64,000 nt of DNA from Aurantiochytrium sp. KH105 (Eukaryota; Sar; Bigyra; Thraustochytrida; Thraustochytriidae). Below are positions 47,933-56,816 of the stretch, one piece after another. The stretch lies in the NCBI GenBank assembly GCA_003116975.1, contig BGKB01000070.1:71810-135809 (forward strand), given 5' to 3'. Numbering within the stretch: the stretch's first letter is position 1; each line of letters begins with the position of its first letter. Below the pieces are notes generated by a model. That model searched no databases. It was not told the origin of the DNA and saw only the letters and a list, made by a program, of their open reading frames with translations. A program made the position numbers and the translations under genes.

Positions 47933-50900
47933 ATGCGGGCCGGGACTCGAGGGAGCGTGGGCATCGTCCGGGAGGCGTACAGCGCCTGGGAAAGGCGAGC
48001 GCCTTTCACGCCCGAACAGGTGCAGCGACTGGTGAACAAGTACGGCGTCGACGTGGTCGTACAGCCCAGCGGGAAACGCGTCTTTGCCGATGGCGAGTTC
48101 GAGCGAGCAGGCGCAACGCTGAGCGACGATCTCAGCGGCTGCGCCGCGATTTTCGGCGTCAAACAAGCGCCCATCGATACTCTACTCAAGGACAAGACAT
48201 ATCTCTTTTTCAGCCACACCATCAAAGGCCAGCTCGAAAACATGGAGCTCCTTGACAAGATTCTTGAAAAAAACATCCGACTCATCGACTACGAATGCAT
48301 TACAAAAAACGGCACAGCCGGGGCCCCACGTCTCGTTGCATTTGGACAGTATGCCGGCATGGCCGGCATGATCGACGCCATCCGCGGCGTAGGCCAGCAA
48401 CTGTTGCACCAAGGTCTTAGCTCCCCCTTTCTCTCCGTCGGATCTGCGTACATGTATCCTTCGTACGAGACGGCCAAGTGCGCCGTTCGCGATGCTGGTC
48501 GCGCCTTTACGCAACAGCGTGCTCAGCAAATGTGGCCGGATCGCTTCGATCCGCTTGTTTTTCTCTTTACCGGTCGCGGAAACGTCAATCAAGGTGCGCG
48601 CCAGGTCTTTTACCACGTGCCCCATCGCATGGTGCCCCCGGAGGACCTCGAAAGGGTGCTACGCGAAGGAAAGGATCTTCCGCCCATCATTGGCTGCCAA
48701 GTTGACCTGCACCACATGGTTGAACGTCGCACGGACGGCGGCTTCGATCGCAAAGAGTACTATACTGCGCCGGAAAAGTACAAGTCTGTCTTTTACGAGC
48801 GACTCGCGCGTCATGCAAACGTTCTGGTCAATGGTATCTATTGGGACGCTCGATTTCCTCGCGTGCTCGCCAAGCGGGACCTCGAGCGCACAGACTTGAA
48901 CCGCCGTCTGCACTTTGTAGCGGACATCTCGTGCGATATCGGGGGAGGCATCGAGATCCTCGACCGATCGACCACCATCGAGGACCCGTTTCTTGTCGGC
49001 CTTGGGCCAAAGAACGATCTCGACGTCATGGGCGTCGACATTTTGCCCAGTGAGCTGCCCCGCGAGGCCAGTCAGCACTTTGGCGACTATCTTCTCCCCT
49101 TTGTGGCCGAACTCGCGCAAGGGACGCCGACCGCATCGCTTGCAGCCGAACTCCAAGGTGCGTGCATTGCCGATCAAGGCGAGCTTCGCCCGCGTTACAC
49201 CTACATTGACCAGCTTCGCAGAGAGCGTCTTCGCGAGCTCAACGGCTTGCCGCTCACAGACGAGCGCTCGTCGCTCCAGATCGAAGGAAGCGCGGTGCTG
49301 CGACTTTCGGGTCATCTCTTTGACACCGGTCTCGTGAACCGCATGCTTGACATCGTCGAGGCGCAAAGTCCGCATGGGCGCTTCCACATTGTAGAGTGCA
49401 TGGTAGGATCCCAGTGTGAGAGCACGATGCTCTTGCAACTCACCATGGACGGCGGTCGCAAGCAGCTGGACCAAGTACTCACAAGAATGAACACCCTGGT
49501 GGGTGAATCAGAGTTTGCCGAGGCGGAAGCCAAGCTTGAGGAACTACCTTCTTCGTTTTGCAATGGCGACTTCAAGGCCACGATTCAACCTCTCGGTGAG
49601 TGCGAAGACACGCAAGCCGACCAAGGCGGTGCAACGCCGCGTGCCGAGACGGCGGGGGCGCTCGCTGGTGGTCGCACCCTTGCAATGCAACGTGCTCTGA
49701 GCCTGGGACCCGGACCAGATGCCAAAGACACTGCCGGATTCTTGGACCAGGGCAAGGGTTCATCATCCAAACTTATTGCGCCCTCCCTTACCAAGGTGGC
49801 CGTTCTCGGCGCGGGCATGGTGGCCAAGCCTTGCGCAGAGCTTCTTTCGCGGGACTCGAGCCGCCACGTCTTCGTTGTCTCTGCAATGCCAGGGGAAGCC
49901 GAGAGCCTCTGTGCGCGCGTAGGCAGGACGAACTTGGAAGCCGTTTTGCTCAACGCGCAGGAAGAGGATGATCGACTCGCGGCGCTCATCAAGGACTGCG
50001 ATGCTGTCATTTCCCTCTTGCCGCAGACGATGCACGTTCCCGTGGCGCGCCACTGCATCAAGGCAGGCACGCCTCTTGTCACAGCAAGCTATGTGAGTCC
50101 CGAAATGCGCTCTTTGCATGAAGAGGCCGAGGCCAAGGGCGTTCCTATCCTTTGCGAGATGGGCCTCGACCCTGGCATGGATCACATGAGCGCACAGCAA
50201 GTCATTGACGAGATGCACGAAGAGGGCATCGAGGTCAAGAGCTTTTCGTCAGTGTGTGGCGGCCTTCCTGCTCCTGAAGCTGCCGACAATCCTTTTGGGT
50301 ACAAGTTTTCCTGGTCCCCTCGCGGCGTGCTCATGGCCATGCGCAATCCGGCAAAGTACCTCAAGGATGGCGCCGTGGTCCAAGTCCGTGGCGAGGATTT
50401 GCTAACGGCCGCCGAACCTTTTCGCATGTACAACCTTCCCTCGCTTGCTCTCGAGCAGCTTCCGAATCGCGATTCCACCATGTATGCGGAGGCGTACCGG
50501 ATTCCAGAGGCCGCAACGTGCTTCCGTGGCACACTTCGCTACGAAGGCTTTTCGGCGCTCATGATTGAGCTCGTCAATGCAGGCTTTTTGCGGGAAGACA
50601 CGAGCCTGGCCGATATTCTGGCAGCCTTTCCCAAGAGTGGTTCGCCAGGCGCGGACGCTGTGCAGTGGTTGCTGGACGCCAACTATGATGACAAGAAACA
50701 CGGCGCGCAACCTGCCATGGATGGCCTTTGTGCGCTCCTCGAGTCCAAGCTTGCGCTCAAGCCTGGTGAGCGTGACATGACTGTGATGCAGCACAGCTTC
50801 AATGACGGCGAGCGCTCGAGCAAGCTTCTTGTGTATGGTTCAAAGTCTGACACCGCCATGGCGCGGACCGTAGGTTTGACGGCGGCTATTGGCGTCGAGC

Positions 50901-51037
50901 TCATGCTCGATCCTGTGGATCCCCTGGCGTCTCGTGCCACGGGAGTGCTTGTGCCGACACTCAAGAGCATCTACAAGCCCGCACTTGACCGTCTTGCAAG
51001 CGAGGGACTCGTTTTTCACGAGTCGGTGCGCGCTTAG
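47933..51037 (+). CDS. AASS: Bifunctional lysine-ketoglutarate reductase / saccharopine dehydrogenase
   Basis: Condenses lysine with 2-oxoglutarate to saccharopine (LKR), then cleaves it to glutamate and alpha-aminoadipic semialdehyde (SDH). 1034 residues from ATG 47933; the longer frame starts at TTG. The LKR half (about 10-440) has the AlaDh/PNT-like fold, with the GIVREAYSAWERRAPFTP opening, FFSHTIKGQ, and CDIGGGIEILDRSTTIEDP. A connecting domain (about 450-600) follows. The SDH half (about 615-1030) begins with the Rossmann motif VAVLGAGMVAKPCAE near 625 and has LCEMGLDPGMDHMSAQ and SVCGGLPAPEAADNPFGYKFSWSP. Same order as in plants and animals. Little before the LKR domain, so no clear mitochondrial presequence, whereas the neighbouring ALDH7A1 has one. 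Confidence 0.95.
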   Translation: MRAGTRGSVGIVREAYSAWERRAPFTPEQVQRLVNKYGVDVVVQPSGKRVFADGEFERAGATLSDDLSGCAAIFGVKQAPIDTLLKDKTYLFFSHTIKGQLENMELLDKILEKNIRLIDYECITKNGTAGAPRLVAFGQYAGMAGMIDAIRGVGQQLLHQGLSSPFLSVGSAYMYPSYETAKCAVRDAGRAFTQQRAQQMWPDRFDPLVFLFTGRGNVNQGARQVFYHVPHRMVPPEDLERVLREGKDLPPIIGCQVDLHHMVERRTDGGFDRKEYYTAPEKYKSVFYERLARHANVLVNGIYWDARFPRVLAKRDLERTDLNRRLHFVADISCDIGGGIEILDRSTTIEDPFLVGLGPKNDLDVMGVDILPSELPREASQHFGDYLLPFVAELAQGTPTASLAAELQGACIADQGELRPRYTYIDQLRRERLRELNGLPLTDERSSLQIEGSAVLRLSGHLFDTGLVNRMLDIVEAQSPHGRFHIVECMVGSQCESTMLLQLTMDGGRKQLDQVLTRMNTLVGESEFAEAEAKLEELPSSFCNGDFKATIQPLGECEDTQADQGGATPRAETAGALAGGRTLAMQRALSLGPGPDAKDTAGFLDQGKGSSSKLIAPSLTKVAVLGAGMVAKPCAELLSRDSSRHVFVVSAMPGEAESLCARVGRTNLEAVLLNAQEEDDRLAALIKDCDAVISLLPQTMHVPVARHCIKAGTPLVTASYVSPEMRSLHEEAEAKGVPILCEMGLDPGMDHMSAQQVIDEMHEEGIEVKSFSSVCGGLPAPEAADNPFGYKFSWSPRGVLMAMRNPAKYLKDGAVVQVRGEDLLTAAEPFRMYNLPSLALEQLPNRDSTMYAEAYRIPEAATCFRGTLRYEGFSALMIELVNAGFLREDTSLADILAAFPKSGSPGADAVQWLLDANYDDKKHGAQPAMDGLCALLESKLALKPGERDMTVMQHSFNDGERSSKLLVYGSKSDTAMARTVGLTAAIGVELMLDPVDPLASRATGVLVPTLKSIYKPALDRLASEGLVFHESVRA

Positions 51038-51203
51038 ATTGTGGTCTCGTCTCGTAGACACTCGTCCCGTTTGGTAGAGAACGTAAACGTGTGCGTAGTC
51101 TTTGATGTTTGATTTTTCTCCTTGATTGCGTGCAACGTTTGGCTGCAGATCGTCAACATAATTATTACTTACTTCCGCGCGCGCCCGAGCACTCACGCAT
51201 GGT

Positions 51204-51626
51204 CTACTTGAGACAAATAAAGCCTGCCCATGAGTAGGGGGCCTCGATGAAGCCTCCATCTGGGTGCGGGTCGTGCCATTCCTCAAGCGAGACGCCGTCG
51301 CTCCCAACTTTGCAGACGCAGCAATGTTTAAAGTCTCCGCGCGGCGACTTGCCCGCAACGACTGCGCGTGTCCCCTGAGCCGCAGGAAAGGGCAACTTTC
51401 CTTCCGTCTGCGAGAGGTCCACCTTGACCAAGGCCAGACGCGGGATGTTGCGAGCAAGAAACTCGTTCACTTTTTCCATGTACTGCGCGCCGCTCTCTAT
51501 GAAGTTGGGCACCTCTTCGAGCGTCTCGGCTTCAACCAGTGTAGCCACGCACGCTTGAAGCGCGTTTCCTTTGCCGCCCTCGAAGATCGTCTGCAGGTGG
51601 CCGCGGCGCGTGCCTTGGTCCGTCAT
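51204..51626 (-). CDS. Small bacterial-like cysteine-peptidase-like protein
   Basis: 140 residues from ATG 51626; the frame extends further only to a GTG. The sequence resembles a small, mostly unnamed protein type that I recall from bacteria and phages: an N-terminal GN-x-LQACVATL helix, EVPNFIE, then KSPRG-x-x-HCCVCK and a WHDPHPDGG motif. The Cys...His...Asp order suggests a papain/C39-like fold (inference from memory of the pattern, not a confirmed family). The residue usually Cys right after GN is Ala here (GGKGNALQAC), so the enzyme may be inactive or use the later Cys. No signal peptide. It lies in tandem with the ACP6-like gene and convergent with LKR/SDH, whose 3' UTR may overlap it (AATAAA near 51214). 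Confidence 0.65.
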   Translation of the reverse strand: MTDQGTRRGHLQTIFEGGKGNALQACVATLVEAETLEEVPNFIESGAQYMEKVNEFLARNIPRLALVKVDLSQTEGKLPFPAAQGTRAVVAGKSPRGDFKHCCVCKVGSDGVSLEEWHDPHPDGGFIEAPYSWAGFICLK

Positions 51627-51902
51627 GGCGCCGTCCACGGACTCGATGACGGGGTTGGTTGCCTGTGCCTTTGCTATTGGAGAGCGAGTACCGCCACGAG
51701 ACTGACCGCCCGCCCACCCGCCCGCCCGCTCGCTCGCTCAAGCTCCTTCGTTGGCCGGCCGGCCGCCCCGCCCGCTCGCTCAGCACAAGTCACTAACTTC
51801 TTGTTGCAGGCGGCAGCGGCTTTTGCTCGCGACAGCGAGGACCAAAGACAAAAGATAGCAAAAATTGGCGATGAATGAAATGACTGTGCGTGCAAGAGAC
51901 CG

Positions 51903-53216
51903 TCACAGGTGACCCCCGCCTGCTTGGTTGGGCTTGAGGCCGAAAATGGGACGCTCGGCCCAGAAACGGTCGATGGGTTCGGGGCCCGCGAGGACCTCGT
52001 CGTTGTATACGACACGCACGAAAGCAGCGGCGGTGTCGTCCTCGCCAGAGTCCTCGACAGAACTGCCGGAGGAAGAAGTTGGGGTGGGCTCGTCTGCGAC
52101 GAGAAGCTCAAAAAGCAAGGTCGAAGCGTACGGAGGCCAGTGCTTGTCAAAGTCGGCGTCATTCTCTGCGCCTTCGCGAAATCCCAGAGCGCAAAGCACG
52201 GGCAAAATGGTGATGTCGTGGCCACTGAAGCAAAGAAGACGTTTCGTGTTTTCGTCTCCGGTCAGAGCCCGCTCCATGTGCGAGTGTACCGCGCGCAAGA
52301 GGTCGCCTGCAGCGAGATCGGATATCGCTTCGTCCGTGTACCATCGCAAAAACCGCTTCAAATTGGCAGAAAGTGTGCTGTCACGGAAATTTTCCACGTT
52401 TGGATCGATGGGGAGCCCATGCGCCTCGCGCGTTACGTAGTAGTCACAGACGTAGATCCAGAAGAACTCTTCTGGGTTCTCCTGGTAATATGGCAAGTTG
52501 GCAATGAGTTTCTCTCGCGCCTCTTCATGTTCTTTCTCCACCTCGGTGAAGAAGGAATCGGTGGTTACTGATGATACCACAAGCTCTCTGAGACGTGGCT
52601 TGGCCTCCCACGAATTGGCGACATTGAGTGCGCGCGGAGGCACAAGAACAGGAACGCGAACATCCTTTCGGGAGCCAAGATCTGCCGTATCAAGGTCAAA
52701 GAGACCTCGAAGCAAGCACTGCGCGCTCTGGTGCGTTCGTGTATAGTCCGAGGAAAAAAGTTGGACCTCTTCGGGCTTGAGTGGGGTGTCGAAGCGTTTG
52801 CGCAGGGCCACACCGTTCGCATGTAGCTGCGACATGCCCCGACGTGTTAACTTGCCAAAAGGGTCCTCGCGGTTATCAATACTCGAGGGGGTCGGGGCCT
52901 CTTGCACGACTGCATGCGCATCGTGCATGCCATCAACGTGCAGCACGGGAAATTGTTCATTGTACTTGTCGAGTTCTTCGAGGGTGGGCAGTCGATCGGA
53001 CCATGCCTTGGTTTCCTTAATGCTTTCAGGGGTTTCGGGTCCTTTGCTGACTCCGCGCTTCTGAAGCTCCTCTTCTTGACGCTGCTTTTCTGCGAGCGTG
53101 GGCGCTGCGCTTTGCTCTTTGGCGAAGAAATTGATCGCCGGGCTTCTATCGCCGTGTCTGAAGACCAGCACGCTCGTCGCCACGCGCAGCTTGCTCGGCA
53201 CGCTTCTCTGCGACAT
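51903..53216 (-). CDS. Histidine acid phosphatase, ACP6-like (lysophosphatidic acid phosphatase type)
   Basis: Histidine-phosphatase superfamily, branch 2. 437 residues. The start is fixed by an in-frame TAG four codons upstream of ATG 53216. The catalytic RHGDRSP lies near residue 20 (nucleophilic His) and the HD proton-donor motif in CFSGHDITILPVLCAL near 335. The C-terminal HWPPYASTLLFELL and VRVVYNDEV match the tail of ACP6 (HKWPPFA in human). Near 120-165, TRRGMSQLHANGVALR and FSSDYTRTHQSAQCLLRG are typical. Human ACP6 is mitochondrial and hydrolyses lysophosphatidate; here the N-terminus (SQRSVPSKLRVATS) is only weakly presequence-like and the substrate is inferred. Divergent from the hydroxylase-sulfotransferase gene. 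Confidence 0.9.
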   Translation of the reverse strand: MSQRSVPSKLRVATSVLVFRHGDRSPAINFFAKEQSAAPTLAEKQRQEEELQKRGVSKGPETPESIKETKAWSDRLPTLEELDKYNEQFPVLHVDGMHDAHAVVQEAPTPSSIDNREDPFGKLTRRGMSQLHANGVALRKRFDTPLKPEEVQLFSSDYTRTHQSAQCLLRGLFDLDTADLGSRKDVRVPVLVPPRALNVANSWEAKPRLRELVVSSVTTDSFFTEVEKEHEEAREKLIANLPYYQENPEEFFWIYVCDYYVTREAHGLPIDPNVENFRDSTLSANLKRFLRWYTDEAISDLAAGDLLRAVHSHMERALTGDENTKRLLCFSGHDITILPVLCALGFREGAENDADFDKHWPPYASTLLFELLVADEPTPTSSSGSSVEDSGEDDTAAAFVRVVYNDEVLAGPEPIDRFWAERPIFGLKPNQAGGGHL

Positions 53217-53390
53217 GGTTTTCTCCTACCTTTGTCTCCTCCGTGGGTAAAATCCCTTTTTGCTGCCACACCCTGCACTGCAGGTGCGTACGAGCCGCAG
53301 CCGTTCTCCTCCACGAGCTGGAAGCGAATCGCTTGACGACTTTCGTGGCTGCACAAATTTCTTGTAGTATCACGAAAGCAATAAAAAGCA

Positions 53391-53418
53391 ACTGCTGCTG
53401 CTGCTGCAGCTGCTGCTG
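53391..53418. repeat. (CTG)n repeat
   Basis: About nine CTG units with one CAG interruption, some 175 bases upstream of the ACP6-like start, on the opposite strand. Confidence 0.9.
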
Positions 53419-53876
53419 AGAGTGCTGCCGACGGCCCACGTGCGCTTCCTTCACTCGCCAGTACAAGCCCAGCTTGATTGCGTGCACTCGCTCGCTTGAG
53501 GTCCTCAATTCCACGCTGGCGGTCGGCTGTCAGTCCTGTCCGGCAGCCTACGCGAGCTGCTGCTGTCTGTCGGCTGGTCAGCCACGCCCAGCGCAAGGCT
53601 TGTTTGTCTTTGCGTTCGCTTCGTCGCCGCTCCCGCCCCTCGGCCTCGAGAACCTCTCGTCCTGACCGAGCTGCCGCGCAAAGCTGCCCGCAAGCTCGAT
53701 AGCCCTCGCGGCCGAGCACGATGCACAGTCTGCGAGAGCGGGTCGCGAGATCTGCACGTTCTCCTTCCCTCCCTCGTACCGCTCCTCGGCATGGCCGCTA
53801 TTGCAGGTGAACCGCTCGAGCTCTGAAAGCGCAAGCACTCGCAGCCAGCCTAGAAGTATTCCCGGCGACCCCCAAA

Positions 53877-53917
53877 ACTAGTCGTAACTAGCTGCAACTA
53901 GTTATGCGACTAGTCGT
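53877..53917. promoter_or_regulatory. Four phased CTAG boxes forming an imperfect palindrome
   Basis: CTAG cores begin at 53878, 53888, 53898 and 53910, spaced 10, 10 and 12 bases. The outer boxes read ACTAGTCG and CGACTAGT, an inverted pair, and the inner ones are also inverted with respect to each other. Near-helical spacing suggests a multimeric DNA-binding site about 130-170 bases upstream of the fusion gene ATG. No factor is known to me. Confidence 0.5.
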
Positions 53918-54047
53918 CCAAGACCGCGAAGGGCCGCGCACCACTCGCGGCGCGACGCAGACGGTCCGGGCGCAGAACTTCTTGCCGAAGGCGGCGAGGT
54001 CTTTCTTGTCGGACGGCTTGAGGGCGGCGCGCGCGGCGAGGAAAACC

Positions 54048-54082
54048 ATGGTGGCGTCGACGGAGTCGCGCTTGGATCTCGG
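54048..54082 (+). CDS. Proposed exon 1 of the hydroxylase-sulfotransferase gene
   Basis: ATG 54048 in a good context (aaaaccATGG) encodes MVASTESRLDLG, with the last codon split, and ends at a GTACGT donor (54083). Joining to exon 2 at 54316 keeps the frame. Without it the conserved frame has no ATG, because an in-frame TGA lies at 54308 and the next start would be a TTG inside conserved sequence. Confidence 0.6.
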
Positions 54083-54315
54083 GTACGTTGGTTGAAGATT
54101 GATTGTGCAGCGGTGAACAAGAACGGGGAGGGGGAGAAAGAGGAGACGAGGAGACAGGAATGGTGAACTTGCCGGCCCGGACGCTCGCTCCGCGTGCCTG
54201 CCTGAAAAGCGAGCGTGCTCTACGCGTAGCGGGCGAGCTCGAAGAGAGGATGACAAGCAGACCAATGGAGCGACGCAGCGATACTGACATTTCCCTCGAC
54301 GATCTTGTGATGTAG
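54083..54315 (+). other. Proposed 233-base spliceosomal intron
   Basis: GTACGT at the 5' end, TGTAG at the 3' end, and a CTGAC branch-point match at 54284-54288, 28 bases before the acceptor. The phases of the two flanking frames agree. This is the best-supported intron in the window. Confidence 0.6.
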
Positions 54316-56362
54316 TCTGAAAAAAATTCCCTCCGCCGAGACACCTGCCAAGGGTTTCGGGCCCGAGCACTGCTGGAGGCGCTACGGCCCGGTCCACGAA
54401 CAGGCAGATGTATTGCGCGCGAGACTCCATGCCGAAGAGCCGGCCATTTGGACAGCGGATGGCCAAAAGACCAACGTGCGGCTACGCCGCGCATTCCATG
54501 ACACCTTGGGCGTCGATCAAGCCATCTTTGTCTTTTGTGACGACCTTCTCGAGCGCGTCTACGAGCTGCCCTGGCTCGAGTCGTGGCGCGACGAGCTTGA
54601 GGGTATCTTTTCGTCGCTTGGCATTCAAACGAAGCAGGTGATTCGCTGCCTTCTGGCGCGCCTCCCTCCCGGAAAGGTGATTCCGGCTCATCATGATACG
54701 GGCCTCTGGTCTACGCGCTCGCATCGCGTGCACGTGCCGCTCGTGACGAGTGATCAGCACGGAGACGAAGACAAGCAAGTTGTCTTCAAGGCCGGACACA
54801 ACGATGACGCTCTCGAGCGCGTCGCCTTTGAAACGGGTGTGGCCATTGAACTGAACAATCGCGCAAAGCACAATGTCATCAACAATTGGGATCAGTACCG
54901 CGTGCATCTCATCTTTGACTATGTAGAGCTAGATCTTGCCGACGAGTTGCCGCGACTTAAGCTGCAGCCTGGACAAACGGTTGTGCAGACACGGCGCGCT
55001 ATCTTTTTGGACGAGGCGGCGGTGCGAGCTGTCGACTACCTTTTGGCCGAAGAGAAGGAGAGCAGCAGCAGCAGCATCACTTCGAGCCCCGACGGCGAAG
55101 GCGAACTGTCTGCAGAGGAGCGCGTGCGTCGATCCAAAAAGCTGGCGCGTCTGTGGATAGATGCGCATGCCGGCGATAAGGCTGGTGGTGGCGGTGGCGG
55201 CGGCGGCGGCGGCGGCGGCGGTTTCAAGGATCTGCAGGCCTTTTCGCGTCGATTTGCGGACGGTGAGTGCACGGCGGTTGAATTTATCATCTTCCTCGAG
55301 GAGAGACTTGGCAAGGCAGGTGTTTTGGAGGCCTTTGGACCCGAGCTGGATCTTCCATTGCTTGTCAATGACCTGGAGCGTCGCGCTGCCCTTCACGCCG
55401 CCATGGAAGCGCGGCGACAGGTTCCCTGCCTTTTTGCTGTCTTGGGAGCCATGAAGTGCGGAACGACTTCGCTGTACGAATACATTGTCCAACATCCTTC
55501 GATTGTACGTGCCAAGCAAAAGGAGCCGCATGCGCTCGACTGGCGTTGGGATGCTTTGCAAAAGTGGACGCCAAAAGGGGAGGTCGCCACACAAGCCGCT
55601 CAGCTCCTCGACGCGAGGCTCGCCACGGCCGATCCTAAGACTCCTGCGGTGGACCGCGAGTTGGCGGAGCGATACATGAATATCTTCGAGATGGCTCCCT
55701 TGCTCGAGCGCGTCCAGGCCGGTGAATTCGTCGTTTCTGGCGAGGCAACTCCGAGTTACCTTTTGGGTGGAATCGAGGTTGCCAAGCGCCTGCGAAGCGT
55801 TGCGCCAGACGCGCGCTTGGTGGTCATTTTGCGTGACCCTGTTGAGCGCGCGTTTTCTCATTTTCAGATGACGCGCGATATGACAGGAACTCCGGACCAG
55901 CTTCGTCGTCGCGGCGTTGTGGCTGACAAGACCTTTGAAGAACTTATTGCCGAGGATTTGGCACGTCTCGAATCAACAGGCACACTCGACGCAGATCTCG
56001 ACGATGTCGACGGCGATCGTTTTGAGGAAGAGTACCTTCGCACGGCGCCCATGACGCATGGCGGACACTCGTACGTGGGTCGCGGTTTCTATGCACTGCA
56101 GATTGAGCGTTGGCTTCAGGTGTTTCCGCGTGAACAATTTCTTTTTCTTCGTCTCGATCGGCTTGCTGCCAACACGCAGGCTGAGATGGCACGCGTCTTT
56201 CGATTCCTCGGTCTGCCCCCGGCTCGCATTGCCGACACCAAGCCTAAGAATACGCGAGCGTACTCTCCTATTGATGCCGAGACACGCGCTCGCCTCGAAG
56301 CTATCTATGCCCCGCACAATGACCGTCTCGTGCGTTTGCTCGGAAAGGAGTTCGCCTTTTGA
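54316..56362 (+). CDS. Aspartyl/asparaginyl beta-hydroxylase-like domain fused to a sulfotransferase (exon 2)
   Basis: The spliced product is 693 residues with two enzyme domains. N-terminal domain (about 20-200): Fe(II)/2-oxoglutarate oxygenase of the AspH type, with RLPPGKVIPAHHDTG, HRVHVPL, a distal His in NNRAKHNVIN and the 2OG-binding Arg in YRVHLIFDY. A linker of about 90 residues includes a 13-Gly run. C-terminal domain (about 350-690): PAPS-dependent sulfotransferase with the 5'-phosphosulfate loop LGAMKCGTTSLYEY, EKEP-like KQKEPHALDW, ATPSYLL, and the 3'-phosphate motif ILRDPVERAFSHF. No signal peptide or membrane helix is seen, unlike Golgi sulfotransferases. Substrates are unknown. 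The domain calls are strong; the physical fusion rests on one uninterrupted frame. Confidence 0.88.
55187..55221 (+). repeat. (GGT/GGC)n encoding a poly-Gly linker
   Basis: GGN codon run inside the fusion gene, coding for about 13 glycines between the hydroxylase and sulfotransferase domains. Confidence 0.85.
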
Positions 56363-56816
56363 CATTCGAGGAACAAAGGAGTGTATGCATCCGTTCATAG
56401 CAAGAAGGGGGGAAAGGGGATTAGATAATGGGGGCGGTGTGCACGACCCGTTGACTGAAAAAGTGCGATATGATCATTTTTATGCCTATCAAGATTTCCG
56501 AAGGACGCGAAGACACGGCTTGGCCGGTATACTTTGATCTCCTGAAAACATCGTTTGACCTTGGTTTTCAATTTAGAACGCTTGTTTGCCTGCTTGAATT
56601 ATGAATGCCATGACCAACCTGTATGCCTCTTACAATTTCTTTCAGGGAATCGAAAGGCGATGCGCGGTGAACGATTCATAGATCGATCAAGACACGTGAG
56701 GGCTGATACATCAAGAAGCATGCACCGGACTTAACAAGGCATATCATAAAATTGGGGTGCTAAAGTAAAGCAAAGCAACAAAGAAAAAAAACAAACAACA
56801 CCAATCATCATCAAAG
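56363..56816. other. Convergent 3' intergenic, fusion gene / CHP-like gene
   Basis: 454 AT-rich bases with no supportable gene. Confidence 0.5.

Larger units (their letters stand above)
53217..54047. promoter_or_regulatory. Divergent promoter region, ACP6-like / hydroxylase-sulfotransferase
   Basis: 831 bases between divergent starts. It holds a (CTG)n run and the phased CTAG palindrome. A minus-strand frame starting at the palindromic CCATGG (MVFLAARAALKPSDKK) runs 53 codons and is not supported as a gene. Confidence 0.5.

Noticed and set aside
53888-54049. Minus-strand start MVFLAARAALKPSDKK at a palindromic CCATGG
   Set aside because: Looks coding-like for about 25 residues but ends after 53 codons with no domain. 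The plus-strand exon model explains the ATG better. Kept only as a possible antisense exon.
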